Source of the DNA: Chryseobacterium aurantiacum
Lineage (GTDB): Bacteria; Bacteroidota; Bacteroidia; Flavobacteriales; Weeksellaceae
Reading direction: 5' to 3'
Length of the DNA stretch: 64,000 nucleotides
NCBI RefSeq assembly: GCF_003020585.1
Contig: NZ_PXUE01000007.1
Location: 62,001-126,000 of the forward strand
The position numbers and the translations under genes were made by a program. Positions 25,007 to 32,554 of this stretch are shown here, piece by piece (position 1 is the first letter of the stretch; each line of letters starts with the position of its first letter). The notes under the pieces were generated by a model. It saw only the letters and a program-made list of their open reading frames with translations, was not told the DNA's origin and did no database searches.

Positions 25007-26269
25007 TTATTCTCCAAAAACTTCGTGTCCGCTATTCAAAGTATCTTTACTACCGCTCATTACAGTTTGAAGTTTCTCCTGCTGTAAAGGGAAATTTTCA
25101 AATAATCCGGATAGAGCAAGTGCTGTATATACTTTATTTGAATACTTATTTCCAATGGCTACAATGGTAACCTTAGATTTTAAAAGATGAGCAAATACAG
25201 AATTGGTTCCATGCCACCATCCATTATGATAGGTAAGCTTTTCACCGTTGTCAAATATTTTCATTCTAAAGCCCAGACCATAATTGTTCATTCCTGCTTT
25301 TTCATTGCTGTATGGTGTAAAGACCATCTGCATCAACTCAGGTTTTAGGAAATCCTTAGAAAACATAGCCTTTGAGAAGTTATATAAATCTCTTGGTGTA
25401 GTATAAACGTTTTTATCTCCGTAGATAAGATCGAGTCTATCTAAAGGATATAGTTTATTTGCCCCATAATAGAAAGATTGTGAAGCCGTTGGAATATCTT
25501 TTTCCTGAAAAATGTAAGTGTTATTCATTTTTAAAGGAGTAAAAATCATTTCCTTCATCGCCTGTGGAAAAGGAGTCTTTGTTACCTTTTCAACCAATAA
25601 AGCCAATAAGGCAAAATTAGTATTACAGTACATAAATCCGGTATCGGTATCTCTTGCCAAATCCGGTTTATATTTGATGATCATATTCAATACATCCTGA
25701 TTGGTTATGAATGGCTTGGAAAGCTCTGCCGGAGCAGGCTGTATTTTCGTGATGAAATATTCATATTTTGGAAGGCCACTTCGCTGATCCAATAAAGTCT
25801 GAACTGTAACGTTAGGATAAGGAAACCCTGGAAAGAATTGAGTAAGATGATCAGAAAGTTTGATTTTTCCGGCTTCTACCAATTTCATCATGGCCATAGC
25901 TGTTAAGGTTTTCGACACAGAAGCTACATGCAAAGGGGTATTCTTATCAATTGGCATTTGATGGCCTTCTCTTCCGAAACCTCTGTAATTTTCATACAGA
26001 ATTTCATCTCCTTTTGCCACCAAGATCCCTCCGCTTAAGTCGCCTCCATCCCATATTTTTTTATAGTATTGATCTATATATCCGGTTAATGATTCTTTAT
26101 CAGAAAGCTGGCCATCTGCTTTAGTAAAAACATTACCCAGATCTACATTCCCATAATTGGGAAGATTGGTCGTGTTTTCAGCAGAAGCCTCTTTGGATTC
26201 AGATTTATTTTTACAGGAAAAAAGGGATAAAAAAACAGTTACAATAAGTACTAAGTTACGCGTCTTCAT
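25007..26269 (-). CDS. Serine hydrolase lipoprotein, beta-lactamase/DD-peptidase family
   Basis: The product (420 residues from the ATG at 26269) has a lipobox LFSC (Cys 19) and then a class C beta-lactamase-like domain. The SxxK motif is SVSK (S117, K120), followed by YCN as the second motif and HNG as the third. This suggests an acyl-serine hydrolase such as an esterase, DD-peptidase or peptide hydrolase in the periplasm; a true lactamase role is less likely for a lipoprotein of this type. The frame extends three residues to a TTG. It is the first gene of a three-gene operon. Confidence 0.85.
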   Translation of the reverse strand: MKTRNLVLIVTVFLSLFSCKNKSESKEASAENTTNLPNYGNVDLGNVFTKADGQLSDKESLTGYIDQYYKKIWDGGDLSGGILVAKGDEILYENYRGFGREGHQMPIDKNTPLHVASVSKTLTAMAMMKLVEAGKIKLSDHLTQFFPGFPYPNVTVQTLLDQRSGLPKYEYFITKIQPAPAELSKPFITNQDVLNMIIKYKPDLARDTDTGFMYCNTNFALLALLVEKVTKTPFPQAMKEMIFTPLKMNNTYIFQEKDIPTASQSFYYGANKLYPLDRLDLIYGDKNVYTTPRDLYNFSKAMFSKDFLKPELMQMVFTPYSNEKAGMNNYGLGFRMKIFDNGEKLTYHNGWWHGTNSVFAHLLKSKVTIVAIGNKYSNKVYTALALSGLFENFPLQQEKLQTVMSGSKDTLNSGHEVFGE

Positions 26270-26390
26270 GAGATTCAAAAATGAGCGGCAATTTAATAAA
26301 ACTCGAAAGTAAATAGTAAATATGAGAGCGACATTATGAATTATTTAACATAAATAGCGAAACAATGAAAAGAGAAAGTAGAGATATAAA

Positions 26391-26433
26391 GCTGAGAAAA
26401 AGTAAATCTTACCCATTATTTTCATTTCTCAGC
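26391..26433 (-). terminator. Possible weak terminator hairpin
   Basis: Nine-bp perfect arms (26391-26399 and 26425-26433) surround a 25-base loop downstream of the 2-hydroxyacid dehydrogenase gene. The following minus-strand sequence is T-rich but not a clean U-run, so the role is uncertain. Confidence 0.35.
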
Positions 26434-26451
26434 CTCATTAGTATTCTTAAC

Positions 26452-27381
26452 CTAGCCGTGTGAAGCTACAATTTTATCTACAATAAACTGGGCTAGCTTT
26501 TCTTTGCTCTGATGCGTCCAACCTGCAATATGTGGTGTTACGATTGCTTTCTCAGATTCCAGCAGATATTTTAAATCTTCATTTTCTATTTCAAGATTTT
26601 CAAAGGAAGACTTTTCATATTCCAGAACATCCAAACAAGCACTTTTTACCTTACCCATCTTCATTGCTTCTACTAAACTTTTAGTTTCTACATTTTTTCC
26701 TCTGGCTGTATTCACAAAATAGAAGTCGTTTTTCATTTCAGAAATGAATTTTTTATCAATAAGATAATGCGTTTCTGAAGTCAGCGGAATATGTAAGCTC
26801 AGAACCTCTGCAGATTGCTTTAGTTCATCTAATGTAACCTGTGTAGCAAATTCGTCAGAAAGATCAGGAAGAATATCATGGAAAATCACCTTGCATCCAA
26901 AACCTGAAAGTCTTTTAGCCGTGGCTTTCCCCATATTTCCGTATCCTATCAACCCTACAGTTTTCCCTAGCAATTCATCACCTCTGTTCTCTTCACGTTT
27001 CCAGATCCCATTTTTCACTTCCTGAGAAGCAATAAACAGACGATTCATAATCACTAAAAGCATCCCAACAACATGTTCTGCTACTGAGTCTCTATTACCC
27101 TCCGGAGAATTGATAAGTTGAATCCCCAGTGCTTCTGCAGCCGGAATATCAATATTTTCCATTCCCGCTCCTACTCTGGCAATAAACTTCAAATTTTTTC
27201 CTTGTTCTAGAAAATTTTTATCCAAAGGAATTCTACTTCTAATAATAATCCCGTCATAATTTTCAATTTTCTGACAAACCTCATCATAAGAGGACGTAAA
27301 GTCTTCTTCCAATATAAAGTTTTGTGCTAAAAGCTGTTCCGTAATAAGGGGATGGTTTTTATCTAAAAGGAGAATTTTCAT
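26452..27381 (-). CDS. D-2-hydroxyacid dehydrogenase (SerA-like)
   Basis: This NAD-dependent dehydrogenase has a Rossmann motif GLIGYGNMG (143-151) with D169 at the end of the second strand, favouring NAD. The catalytic triad is R227 (NTARGK), E254 or E256 (LDVLEYE) and H284 (TPHIAGWT). At 309 residues it lacks the ACT regulatory domain of classical SerA. It may make 3-phosphohydroxypyruvate for serine synthesis, as several short Bacteroidota homologues do, or act on another 2-hydroxyacid. No serC is adjacent. It stands alone between two intergenic gaps of about 170-180 bases. Confidence 0.85.
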   Translation of the reverse strand: MKILLLDKNHPLITEQLLAQNFILEEDFTSSYDEVCQKIENYDGIIIRSRIPLDKNFLEQGKNLKFIARVGAGMENIDIPAAEALGIQLINSPEGNRDSVAEHVVGMLLVIMNRLFIASQEVKNGIWKREENRGDELLGKTVGLIGYGNMGKATAKRLSGFGCKVIFHDILPDLSDEFATQVTLDELKQSAEVLSLHIPLTSETHYLIDKKFISEMKNDFYFVNTARGKNVETKSLVEAMKMGKVKSACLDVLEYEKSSFENLEIENEDLKYLLESEKAIVTPHIAGWTHQSKEKLAQFIVDKIVASHG

Positions 27382-27553
27382 CTTAATATAAAATTTAGAA
27401 ATTAAGAAATAGGTAAGTGTTATTTCTGAATGATAGGATATTTATTTAAACCCTCATTTCGCTAGAGTATGGAAAATACAAATGCTTCTAAGCTCGCAAA
27501 GGCGTTAGCACTCAGCAAAGTTTAAAAGCATTCTTTCTTATAAAATATTTATT

Positions 27554-28096
27554 TTATTTTTTGTCTTTCTTCGGCTCTTGTGGCTCCTGGAATAACTTCT
27601 TAAGCTCCACAGATTCCAAAGGTTTCATTCTTCCGGAAAGGATTAATGAAAGTTCTTTTCTACGGAATGCAGCCGCATATCTTTCTTTTTCCTCTTCTGT
27701 TTCCGGAACCATATCAGGAATTGGAATCGGACGGTTGAATTCATCTACCGCAACGAAAGTATAGATCCCAGAATTAGTGTGAATTTTTTTCTGATTAATA
27801 GGATCGTCTGACCACACATCCACATATACTTCCATAGAAGTAGAGAATGCTCTAGAAACCTTAGATTCCAGAACCACCACTCCTCCTTCAGGAATTGGGT
27901 GATTGAAAGAAACGTGGTTTACAGATGCTGTTACAACTCTTCTTTCGCAATGTCTTGCCGCAGAAATAGATGCACAACGGTCCATTTTTGCTAAAAGCTC
28001 ACCTCCAAAAAGGTTTCTTAAAGAGTTGGTTTCGTTCGGAAGAACGATATTAGTCATGATGGTCAGGGATTCTGACGCTTTTTTTATTTTTGCCAT
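27554..28096 (-). CDS. Hotdog-fold acyl-CoA thioesterase
   Basis: The hotdog domain begins NETNSLRNLFGGELLAKMDRCASISAARHC, with the N, G and D/E positions of the YciA/BACH type of acyl-CoA thioesterase, and continues with VSFNHPIPEGGVVVLESKV. It hydrolyses acyl-CoA to free acid and CoA in the cytoplasm. A charged C-terminal tail (EPQEPKKDKK) extends beyond the fold, making 180 residues. The start overlaps the end of the HU-domain gene by 13 bases, so the two are translated from one mRNA, although no functional link is evident. Confidence 0.9.
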   Translation of the reverse strand: MAKIKKASESLTIMTNIVLPNETNSLRNLFGGELLAKMDRCASISAARHCERRVVTASVNHVSFNHPIPEGGVVVLESKVSRAFSTSMEVYVDVWSDDPINQKKIHTNSGIYTFVAVDEFNRPIPIPDMVPETEEEKERYAAAFRRKELSLILSGRMKPLESVELKKLFQEPQEPKKDKK

Positions 28097-28836
28097 TTAT
28101 TCTTAGTGTTTTTTGGAGCTGTCGGAACTGTTTTTGTTCCTTTTCCGACAGGTTTTGCCAATGAATCTTTTTTCAATGAATCGGAAACCGGAGCTTCCGG
28201 TGTATGTGCCACCATCTTCACCGTATCTTTTACAATTCTGTGTGTAGAAGTCTGTACGGAAACCTTATTGAAAGATTTTTTTCCAAAAAGAAGTTCCTGC
28301 TGGGTAAATGCAAAGTATAAAATACCCAGGACCGGAATAATTAAAAGGAAAATCCAAAGGATCGTTTTTTTAAATTTATAATCCTTTTCACGGTTTTCAG
28401 AAGCATTTACTTTTTCTCCATTATTGATATCGGAGAATCTGATTTCTTCCAATCCATAAAAATCCGGATGTCCGGCTTCTACTCTTTTTCCCTTGAAATG
28501 GGTATGTCCCTCTTCTATGAAGATTGTTCCCAGATTCTGAATTTCAAGAACCTGTTCTGCCTGAAGCTTTTTCTTCCAGAAATCCGTCTGTATTTTAAGA
28601 TCACTTCTGGAAGCGTCCAAAGACATTTGTTTTTCTCGGGCTATAAAAGCGGTAAGATCTTCAGCCTGTACTTCATAGTCAATCGTAAATTCAATCTGGC
28701 TGGCCGGAGGTAAAATACTTCCGTTTTCAGAATTGATAATTGCCTTAGAATTTTTCAGAGAAAACACACCAAAGCCTGGAACCGTGGCAGTTCCAAATTG
28801 TTTTAAGTATTCTAAAATGTATGCTGAAATATTCAT
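28084..28836 (-). CDS. Membrane-anchored CCDC81-type HU domain protein
   Basis: Residues 1-135 match the paired HU-like (CCDC81-type) domains of Bacteroidota: ILEYLKQFGTATVPGFGVF, then LEIQNLGTIFIEEGHTHFKG and FYGLEEI. A transmembrane helix lies at about 159-178, and the rest is a Lys/Pro/Ser-rich region on the far side of the membrane, a place where peptidoglycan-binding tails occur in relatives. HU-like folds usually bind DNA, but whether this group does is not known. The start is supported by a perfect -7 box 7 bases upstream. Confidence 0.82.
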   Translation of the reverse strand: MNISAYILEYLKQFGTATVPGFGVFSLKNSKAIINSENGSILPPASQIEFTIDYEVQAEDLTAFIAREKQMSLDASRSDLKIQTDFWKKKLQAEQVLEIQNLGTIFIEEGHTHFKGKRVEAGHPDFYGLEEIRFSDINNGEKVNASENREKDYKFKKTILWIFLLIIPVLGILYFAFTQQELLFGKKSFNKVSVQTSTHRIVKDTVKMVAHTPEAPVSDSLKKDSLAKPVGKGTKTVPTAPKNTKNKWQK

Positions 28837-28843
28837 TTGGTGG

Positions 28844-28851
28844 CAAATTTA
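28844..28851 (-). promoter_or_regulatory. -7 box placing a leaderless start on the HU-domain gene
   Basis: Minus-strand TAAATTTG, then 7 bases (CCACCAA), then ATG. Transcription would begin at or within two bases of the start codon. Confidence 0.55.
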
Positions 28852-28889
28852 TAACTTTTTCATGACTTTTGAAGATATTTAACTGATAT

Positions 28890-28916
28890 AAAAAAAGACT
28901 GCCGAGACAGTCTTTT
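28890..28916 (-). terminator. Terminator of the TonB receptor gene
   Basis: A 9-bp perfect stem (AAAAGACTG / CAGTCTTTT) with a 6-base loop is followed by a T-run on the minus strand. It lies about 160 bases after the receptor stop codon; the sequence from 28917 to 29074 holds nothing else recognisable. Confidence 0.8.
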
Positions 28917-29074
28917 GAGTATTCCGTACAAAAACATGAATACAATTATTTAAAGTTCTTTTTTTAAGCTTAGCCATTATTATGAAAAGAGTAAAAAGCT
29001 AAAATCATAAAAGGCAAATTTGCAAGGGTACCCATGATGTTGTTTTCTACTTTCTTGCAATTCTTTTCCTTAGC

Positions 29075-31192
29075 TTACTGAATTTTCCAGCTTATTCCGA
29101 ACATAAAGTTGGTTCCCGCCTGTGCAAAGTATAAAGGATTCCCTTCATCATTAATAGAACCGTTGTTCACATATTTTTTATTGAACAGGTTATTCACCAA
29201 CAATTTTAACGCAATATCATTCTTACCAATAGTAAACTGGTACTGCGCATTAAAGTCTGTAAGGAAATAATCTTTGAGCTCTAAGTTTTTATCTTCCGTA
29301 TTATCTATATACTGTTTTCCAACATATTGGTTCATTAAAGCAAACTGGAAATTTTTATTGGGATTAAATTTCACTCCCAAATTAGCAATCATATTTGGAG
29401 AAAATGAAATCTGAGTATTTCCCAAGCTTACCGGAGCAGCCCCAACTTCTATATTAAAATCCTGATTTCTGTTCTGGCTTAACGTTAGATTTCCTGAAAC
29501 TTCCCATTGTTTTGATAGTTTTGCCAATGCTCCTACTTCAACTCCTCTTCTGTAGCTCTTCCCTGAATTGGTTCTGATAAATGCCCCAACATTATTAAGC
29601 TGACCATTCAAAACCAATTGATTAACATAGTACATATAATAGACATTCGCGGTTAAGGATAAAAAACCAAACTGTTTTTCCAGACCGGCCTCAAAATCAT
29701 GCAGCTTTTCGGGCTTTACATCATTGTTGGCCATGATATCATCTCTGTTTGGCTCTCTATGGGCATGGGCATAGGATAAAAATATCTTTCCGCCATTGAT
29801 TTTATAATTTACCCCAGCCTTTGGATTAAAGAACAGCCAGCTTTTATCAAGATCAGCACCTTCTCCATCTCCTGCCATTAAGATCTTTGTATTATAGTTG
29901 ATACTTCTAAGCTGTAAATCTCCGAAGAATTCAAAATTTTCCATTCTGAATAAAGCCTTAGCAAAACCGGAAACTTCATTCTTTACAGAACGATTTCTGT
30001 AATATTCACTTTCATCAATCTGCGGATAAAATACTCCGGTAACATTTCCGTAATGTCTTCCATAGTATTGGTTGGCCACTGCTCCAAAGTTCAGGTCAAG
30101 GTTCTCAAACTTCCCGTAAAGTGTTGAAACCACACCGTAAAAATCATTATTCAGCCATTTTTTTCTGATAAAATCTGATTTTTTAATGGTTTGCCCGTTC
30201 TCAATAATATCAGGCAGATTATATTTTGAGAAAGAACTTCTCTGCTTGTAGTTTTCGTAATATCCTTTTCCTTTGGTATAATGAACAGTGGTTTCTAAAT
30301 TCCAGCGATCATCAAATTTTTGTTCCCAAAGCAACTGGTAATGGTTTTGTCTGTAGTTATCTGTTTCGTTATCATAGAAACCTGTCACATTTCCATTAGC
30401 ATCCTTGATTGAACCAGAATTGTTGAATTTCGGATTTGTTTCCCACATTTCTCTCGTGATTCCGTTCCAGGCCTGATAGGTTTTTTCTTTTCCTCCAAAA
30501 GCCATTAACCGCAATTTCGTTTTTCCCTCCTCAAACAAAGCTGTGAAGTTGTAAGAATGCAAATCTGATGAGGCTCTGTCTATATATCCATCAGAGTGAA
30601 TACGGGTATACCTTCCCATCACAGAAAGACGATTCTTCCAGAATTTCCCGGAACCTACTTCTGCTGAATATTTATAGGTATTAAAAGAACCATAGCTATC
30701 ATCTGTTTTGAAGTAGAATTTTTCTTCCGGTTCTCTTGAAATCACATTGATACTTGCTCCAAACGCAGAAACTCCGTTATTGGAAGTTCCTACCCCTCTT
30801 TGAATAACAATCTGTGATGCAGAACTTGTTAAATCCGGAACATTAACGAAAAATGTCCCCTGACTCTCAGAATCATTATAAGGAACACCATTCATCATTA
30901 CATTAATTGCCGATCCTGATACCCCACGAATTCTAAAACCAGTATACCCTACCCCATTTCCCGCATCTGAAGTGGAAATAATGGAAGTTTGATTTTTTAA
31001 AAGAATAGGAAGATCCTGTCCCAAATTTTTTCCGTCTAAATCTTTCTGAACATTGATAATCTCCTTAGCAACAGGAAGTCTCTTGGTAAAATTAACCGCT
31101 TCAATTTCCCTGATTTTCAGGGAGTCCTTTTGTTGAGCCTGAATAAAGGCTACAGAGCCTACAGTAAGCCCTAAAAAAAATAATCCTTTCAT
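29075..31192 (-). CDS. TonB-dependent receptor, probable thiamin-type uptake
   Basis: A signal peptide (cleavage after FIQA) is followed by a plug domain (LGQDLPILLKNQTSIISTSDAGNGVGYTGFRIRG, INVMMNGVPYNDSESQG, IVIQRGVGTSNNGVSAFGASINV) and a 22-strand-type barrel to the C-terminus. This is the outer-membrane, TonB-energised uptake architecture; no N-terminal carboxypeptidase-like domain is present. I chose the ATG at 31192 (705 residues); another ATG lies at 31210. A TPP riboswitch precedes it at 31265-31340, so its substrate is most likely thiamin, a thiamin phosphate or a precursor. The structural call is certain; the substrate is inferred. Confidence 0.9.
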   Translation of the reverse strand: MKGLFFLGLTVGSVAFIQAQQKDSLKIREIEAVNFTKRLPVAKEIINVQKDLDGKNLGQDLPILLKNQTSIISTSDAGNGVGYTGFRIRGVSGSAINVMMNGVPYNDSESQGTFFVNVPDLTSSASQIVIQRGVGTSNNGVSAFGASINVISREPEEKFYFKTDDSYGSFNTYKYSAEVGSGKFWKNRLSVMGRYTRIHSDGYIDRASSDLHSYNFTALFEEGKTKLRLMAFGGKEKTYQAWNGITREMWETNPKFNNSGSIKDANGNVTGFYDNETDNYRQNHYQLLWEQKFDDRWNLETTVHYTKGKGYYENYKQRSSFSKYNLPDIIENGQTIKKSDFIRKKWLNNDFYGVVSTLYGKFENLDLNFGAVANQYYGRHYGNVTGVFYPQIDESEYYRNRSVKNEVSGFAKALFRMENFEFFGDLQLRSINYNTKILMAGDGEGADLDKSWLFFNPKAGVNYKINGGKIFLSYAHAHREPNRDDIMANNDVKPEKLHDFEAGLEKQFGFLSLTANVYYMYYVNQLVLNGQLNNVGAFIRTNSGKSYRRGVEVGALAKLSKQWEVSGNLTLSQNRNQDFNIEVGAAPVSLGNTQISFSPNMIANLGVKFNPNKNFQFALMNQYVGKQYIDNTEDKNLELKDYFLTDFNAQYQFTIGKNDIALKLLVNNLFNKKYVNNGSINDEGNPLYFAQAGTNFMFGISWKIQ

Positions 31193-31264
31193 TCTATAAA
31201 TCTTTAACATTTAATGAATAAAAGGGGATCGATAAGATATTATACAGTTATAGACCTTTAGTAG

Positions 31265-31340
31265 AGTCTACGTCCCTAAACAGCATTACCTGTTCCAGGT
31301 TCATTGGGTATAATCTCAGCCTGTTAAAGCACCCCTTTAT
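31265..31340 (-). ncRNA. TPP (THI-box) riboswitch upstream of TonB receptor
   Basis: On the minus strand the conserved blocks appear in order: GGGGTGC, CAGGCTGAGAT, ATACCC, AATGAACCTG, AACAGGTAATGCTG and TAGGGA. This is the complete TPP aptamer signature, including CTGAGA and the ACCTG...GG(T)AATGC pyrophosphate-sensor part. It ends about 70 bases before the receptor start codon. Confidence 0.95.
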
Positions 31341-31348
31341 TTCAGCCG

Positions 31349-31356
31349 CGAAATTA
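31349..31356 (-). promoter_or_regulatory. Candidate -7 box before the receptor riboswitch
   Basis: Minus-strand TAATTTCG differs from TAnnTTTG by one base and lies 9 bases before the aptamer. The same TTCG variant precedes the thiamin operon riboswitch at 51211-51218. No -33 TTG was seen here. Confidence 0.45.
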
Positions 31357-31473
31357 CAAAAAATATATGAGATAAGATTGAATTTAGGGATATAGCTTTG
31401 CAGATGCAGGATATCTGAACGTGACGTTATGTGAAGATATCTCTAACAATTATTCACTATTCGGGATTCATTT

Positions 31474-32253
31474 TTAGTAGGTTTTGTTATTCGCATCAAT
31501 GTAATAGTAGTTTTTACCGTCTTTTGTTACTTCAAACATCTTCCCAAGCTTCCAGCTGAAGTTTCTTTTTATGTTGGAATATTCGAACGGAACAATGATT
31601 TTGTTATTGACATCAATTACTCCAAATTTATCATTATTGGAGGCTACAATCATGGGATCGGCTACATCATCTCCCTCCATGATGTAAAGATATTGATACT
31701 GAGGATAAATCTGATATTGTCGATAATCGGCTGCATTCACAAATTTTGACTTTTCAATAATCCCATAGAATCCGTTCAGGATATAAGCCTGAAACAATTG
31801 ATGCTTGTATTCCTCAAACTTACATTTACCAAGATCTGAATCTTTAAATTGATAAACCCGCTTTCCGGATTGATCAACACGATAGGAAATCATATCCTTT
31901 TCTACAGTTGCGTACTCTTTTGCTCCGTATTTTCTAATTTTTTCGTTAGGGGAATTTAAAAGGTTACAATCTTCATAAAAAAAAACGGCAATATGATATT
32001 CTGGCTGAATGATGAATTTTCCGTTTTGATTGATGTAGCCAAACTTATCTCCTTTCTTCTTAGGAATAAGAACAGGAAGGTCTTTATTGATAACCACCAG
32101 ATCCGGATTGGGCTTAGATACCAAATGCCCCTTTTTTACAGGGGTCTTCAAGGTATTCTTAGTCCCAATTTTCTTCACAGATTTGGTCTGCGAAAAAGTG
32201 GAAATCGAAATTAAAACGAATAAAACACTCAGTATATTTTTCATATTCATCAT
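31474..32253 (-). CDS. Secreted WG-repeat protein
   Basis: A signal peptide (MKNILSVLFVLISISTFSQ) precedes a Lys-rich linker and at least two WG (KWG) repeat units: KFGYINQNGKFIIQPEY and KFGVIDVNNKIIVPFEY. These units form small beta modules of unknown function in many Bacteroidota exported proteins. I chose the ATG at 32253 (259 residues), because a perfect -7 box lies exactly 7 bases before it; ATGs at 32250 and 32244 are alternatives and the longer frame starts with TTG. Function unknown; probably periplasmic. Confidence 0.8.
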   Translation of the reverse strand: MMNMKNILSVLFVLISISTFSQTKSVKKIGTKNTLKTPVKKGHLVSKPNPDLVVINKDLPVLIPKKKGDKFGYINQNGKFIIQPEYHIAVFFYEDCNLLNSPNEKIRKYGAKEYATVEKDMISYRVDQSGKRVYQFKDSDLGKCKFEEYKHQLFQAYILNGFYGIIEKSKFVNAADYRQYQIYPQYQYLYIMEGDDVADPMIVASNNDKFGVIDVNNKIIVPFEYSNIKRNFSWKLGKMFEVTKDGKNYYYIDANNKTY

Positions 32254-32260
32254 TTGCTTG

Positions 32261-32268
32261 CAAAAATA
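32261..32268 (-). promoter_or_regulatory. -7 box placing a leaderless start on the WG-repeat gene
   Basis: Minus-strand TATTTTTG, then 7 bases, then ATG at 32253. Exact consensus; predicts an mRNA that begins at the start codon. Confidence 0.55.
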
Positions 32269-32346
32269 CAACCAAAATAGATATTATAAAATTCATATTT
32301 ATAAAGAATCTAAATAATTTCATTCTCTTAAAATATTAAAAATTCG

Positions 32347-32354
32347 TAATTTTG
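32347..32354 (+). promoter_or_regulatory. Candidate -7 box of acnB
   Basis: TAATTTTG, an exact -7 match, lies 200 bases upstream of acnB and would give an untranslated leader of about 195 bases. Confidence 0.5.
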
Positions 32355-32359
32355 GGGAA

Positions 32360-32554
32360 CATTTTGAATTGTTTAATAATTTTAAAATCTTAAAAGAAAG
32401 ACGTAGATTATACTGACTTTATCCGGTTCCTATTTCGCACCAAAATGCGGAGGCTCAAAATGTTATTATTTATTGTATACAAACCGGTAAAAGAAAGGTG
32501 ATGACTGAACAGTCATTTTTATTAATCTCCTTTTAAAAGAGAAAGACTTCTATT
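32360..32554 (+). promoter_or_regulatory. Long acnB leader with palindrome and hairpins
   Basis: The 301-base gap 32254-32554 holds the two promoters above and this leader. Within it are CCGGTT (32423-32428) and AACCGG (32482-32487), which can close a stem around a CGCA/TGCG hairpin, then a palindrome ATGACTGAACAGTCAT (32501-32516) followed by TTTTT. The last part could be an intrinsic terminator (ATGACT/AGTCAT, loop GAAC, U-run) or a dyad operator of TetR type. Either would regulate acnB or end a short leader RNA. Role is inferred. Confidence 0.45.

Noticed and set aside
25007..26269. The serine hydrolase as an antibiotic-resistance beta-lactamase.
   Set aside because: It is a lipoprotein with SVSK/YCN/HNG motifs shared by many esterases and peptidases; nothing points to lactamase activity or gene transfer.
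26365..26463. A 32-codon plus-strand frame (MKRESRDIKL...LNLAV) in the gap before the 2-hydroxyacid dehydrogenase gene.
   Set aside because: It covers the hairpin at 26391-26433, has no promoter box, and its end overlaps the stop of the neighbouring gene. The peptide resembles no known small protein.
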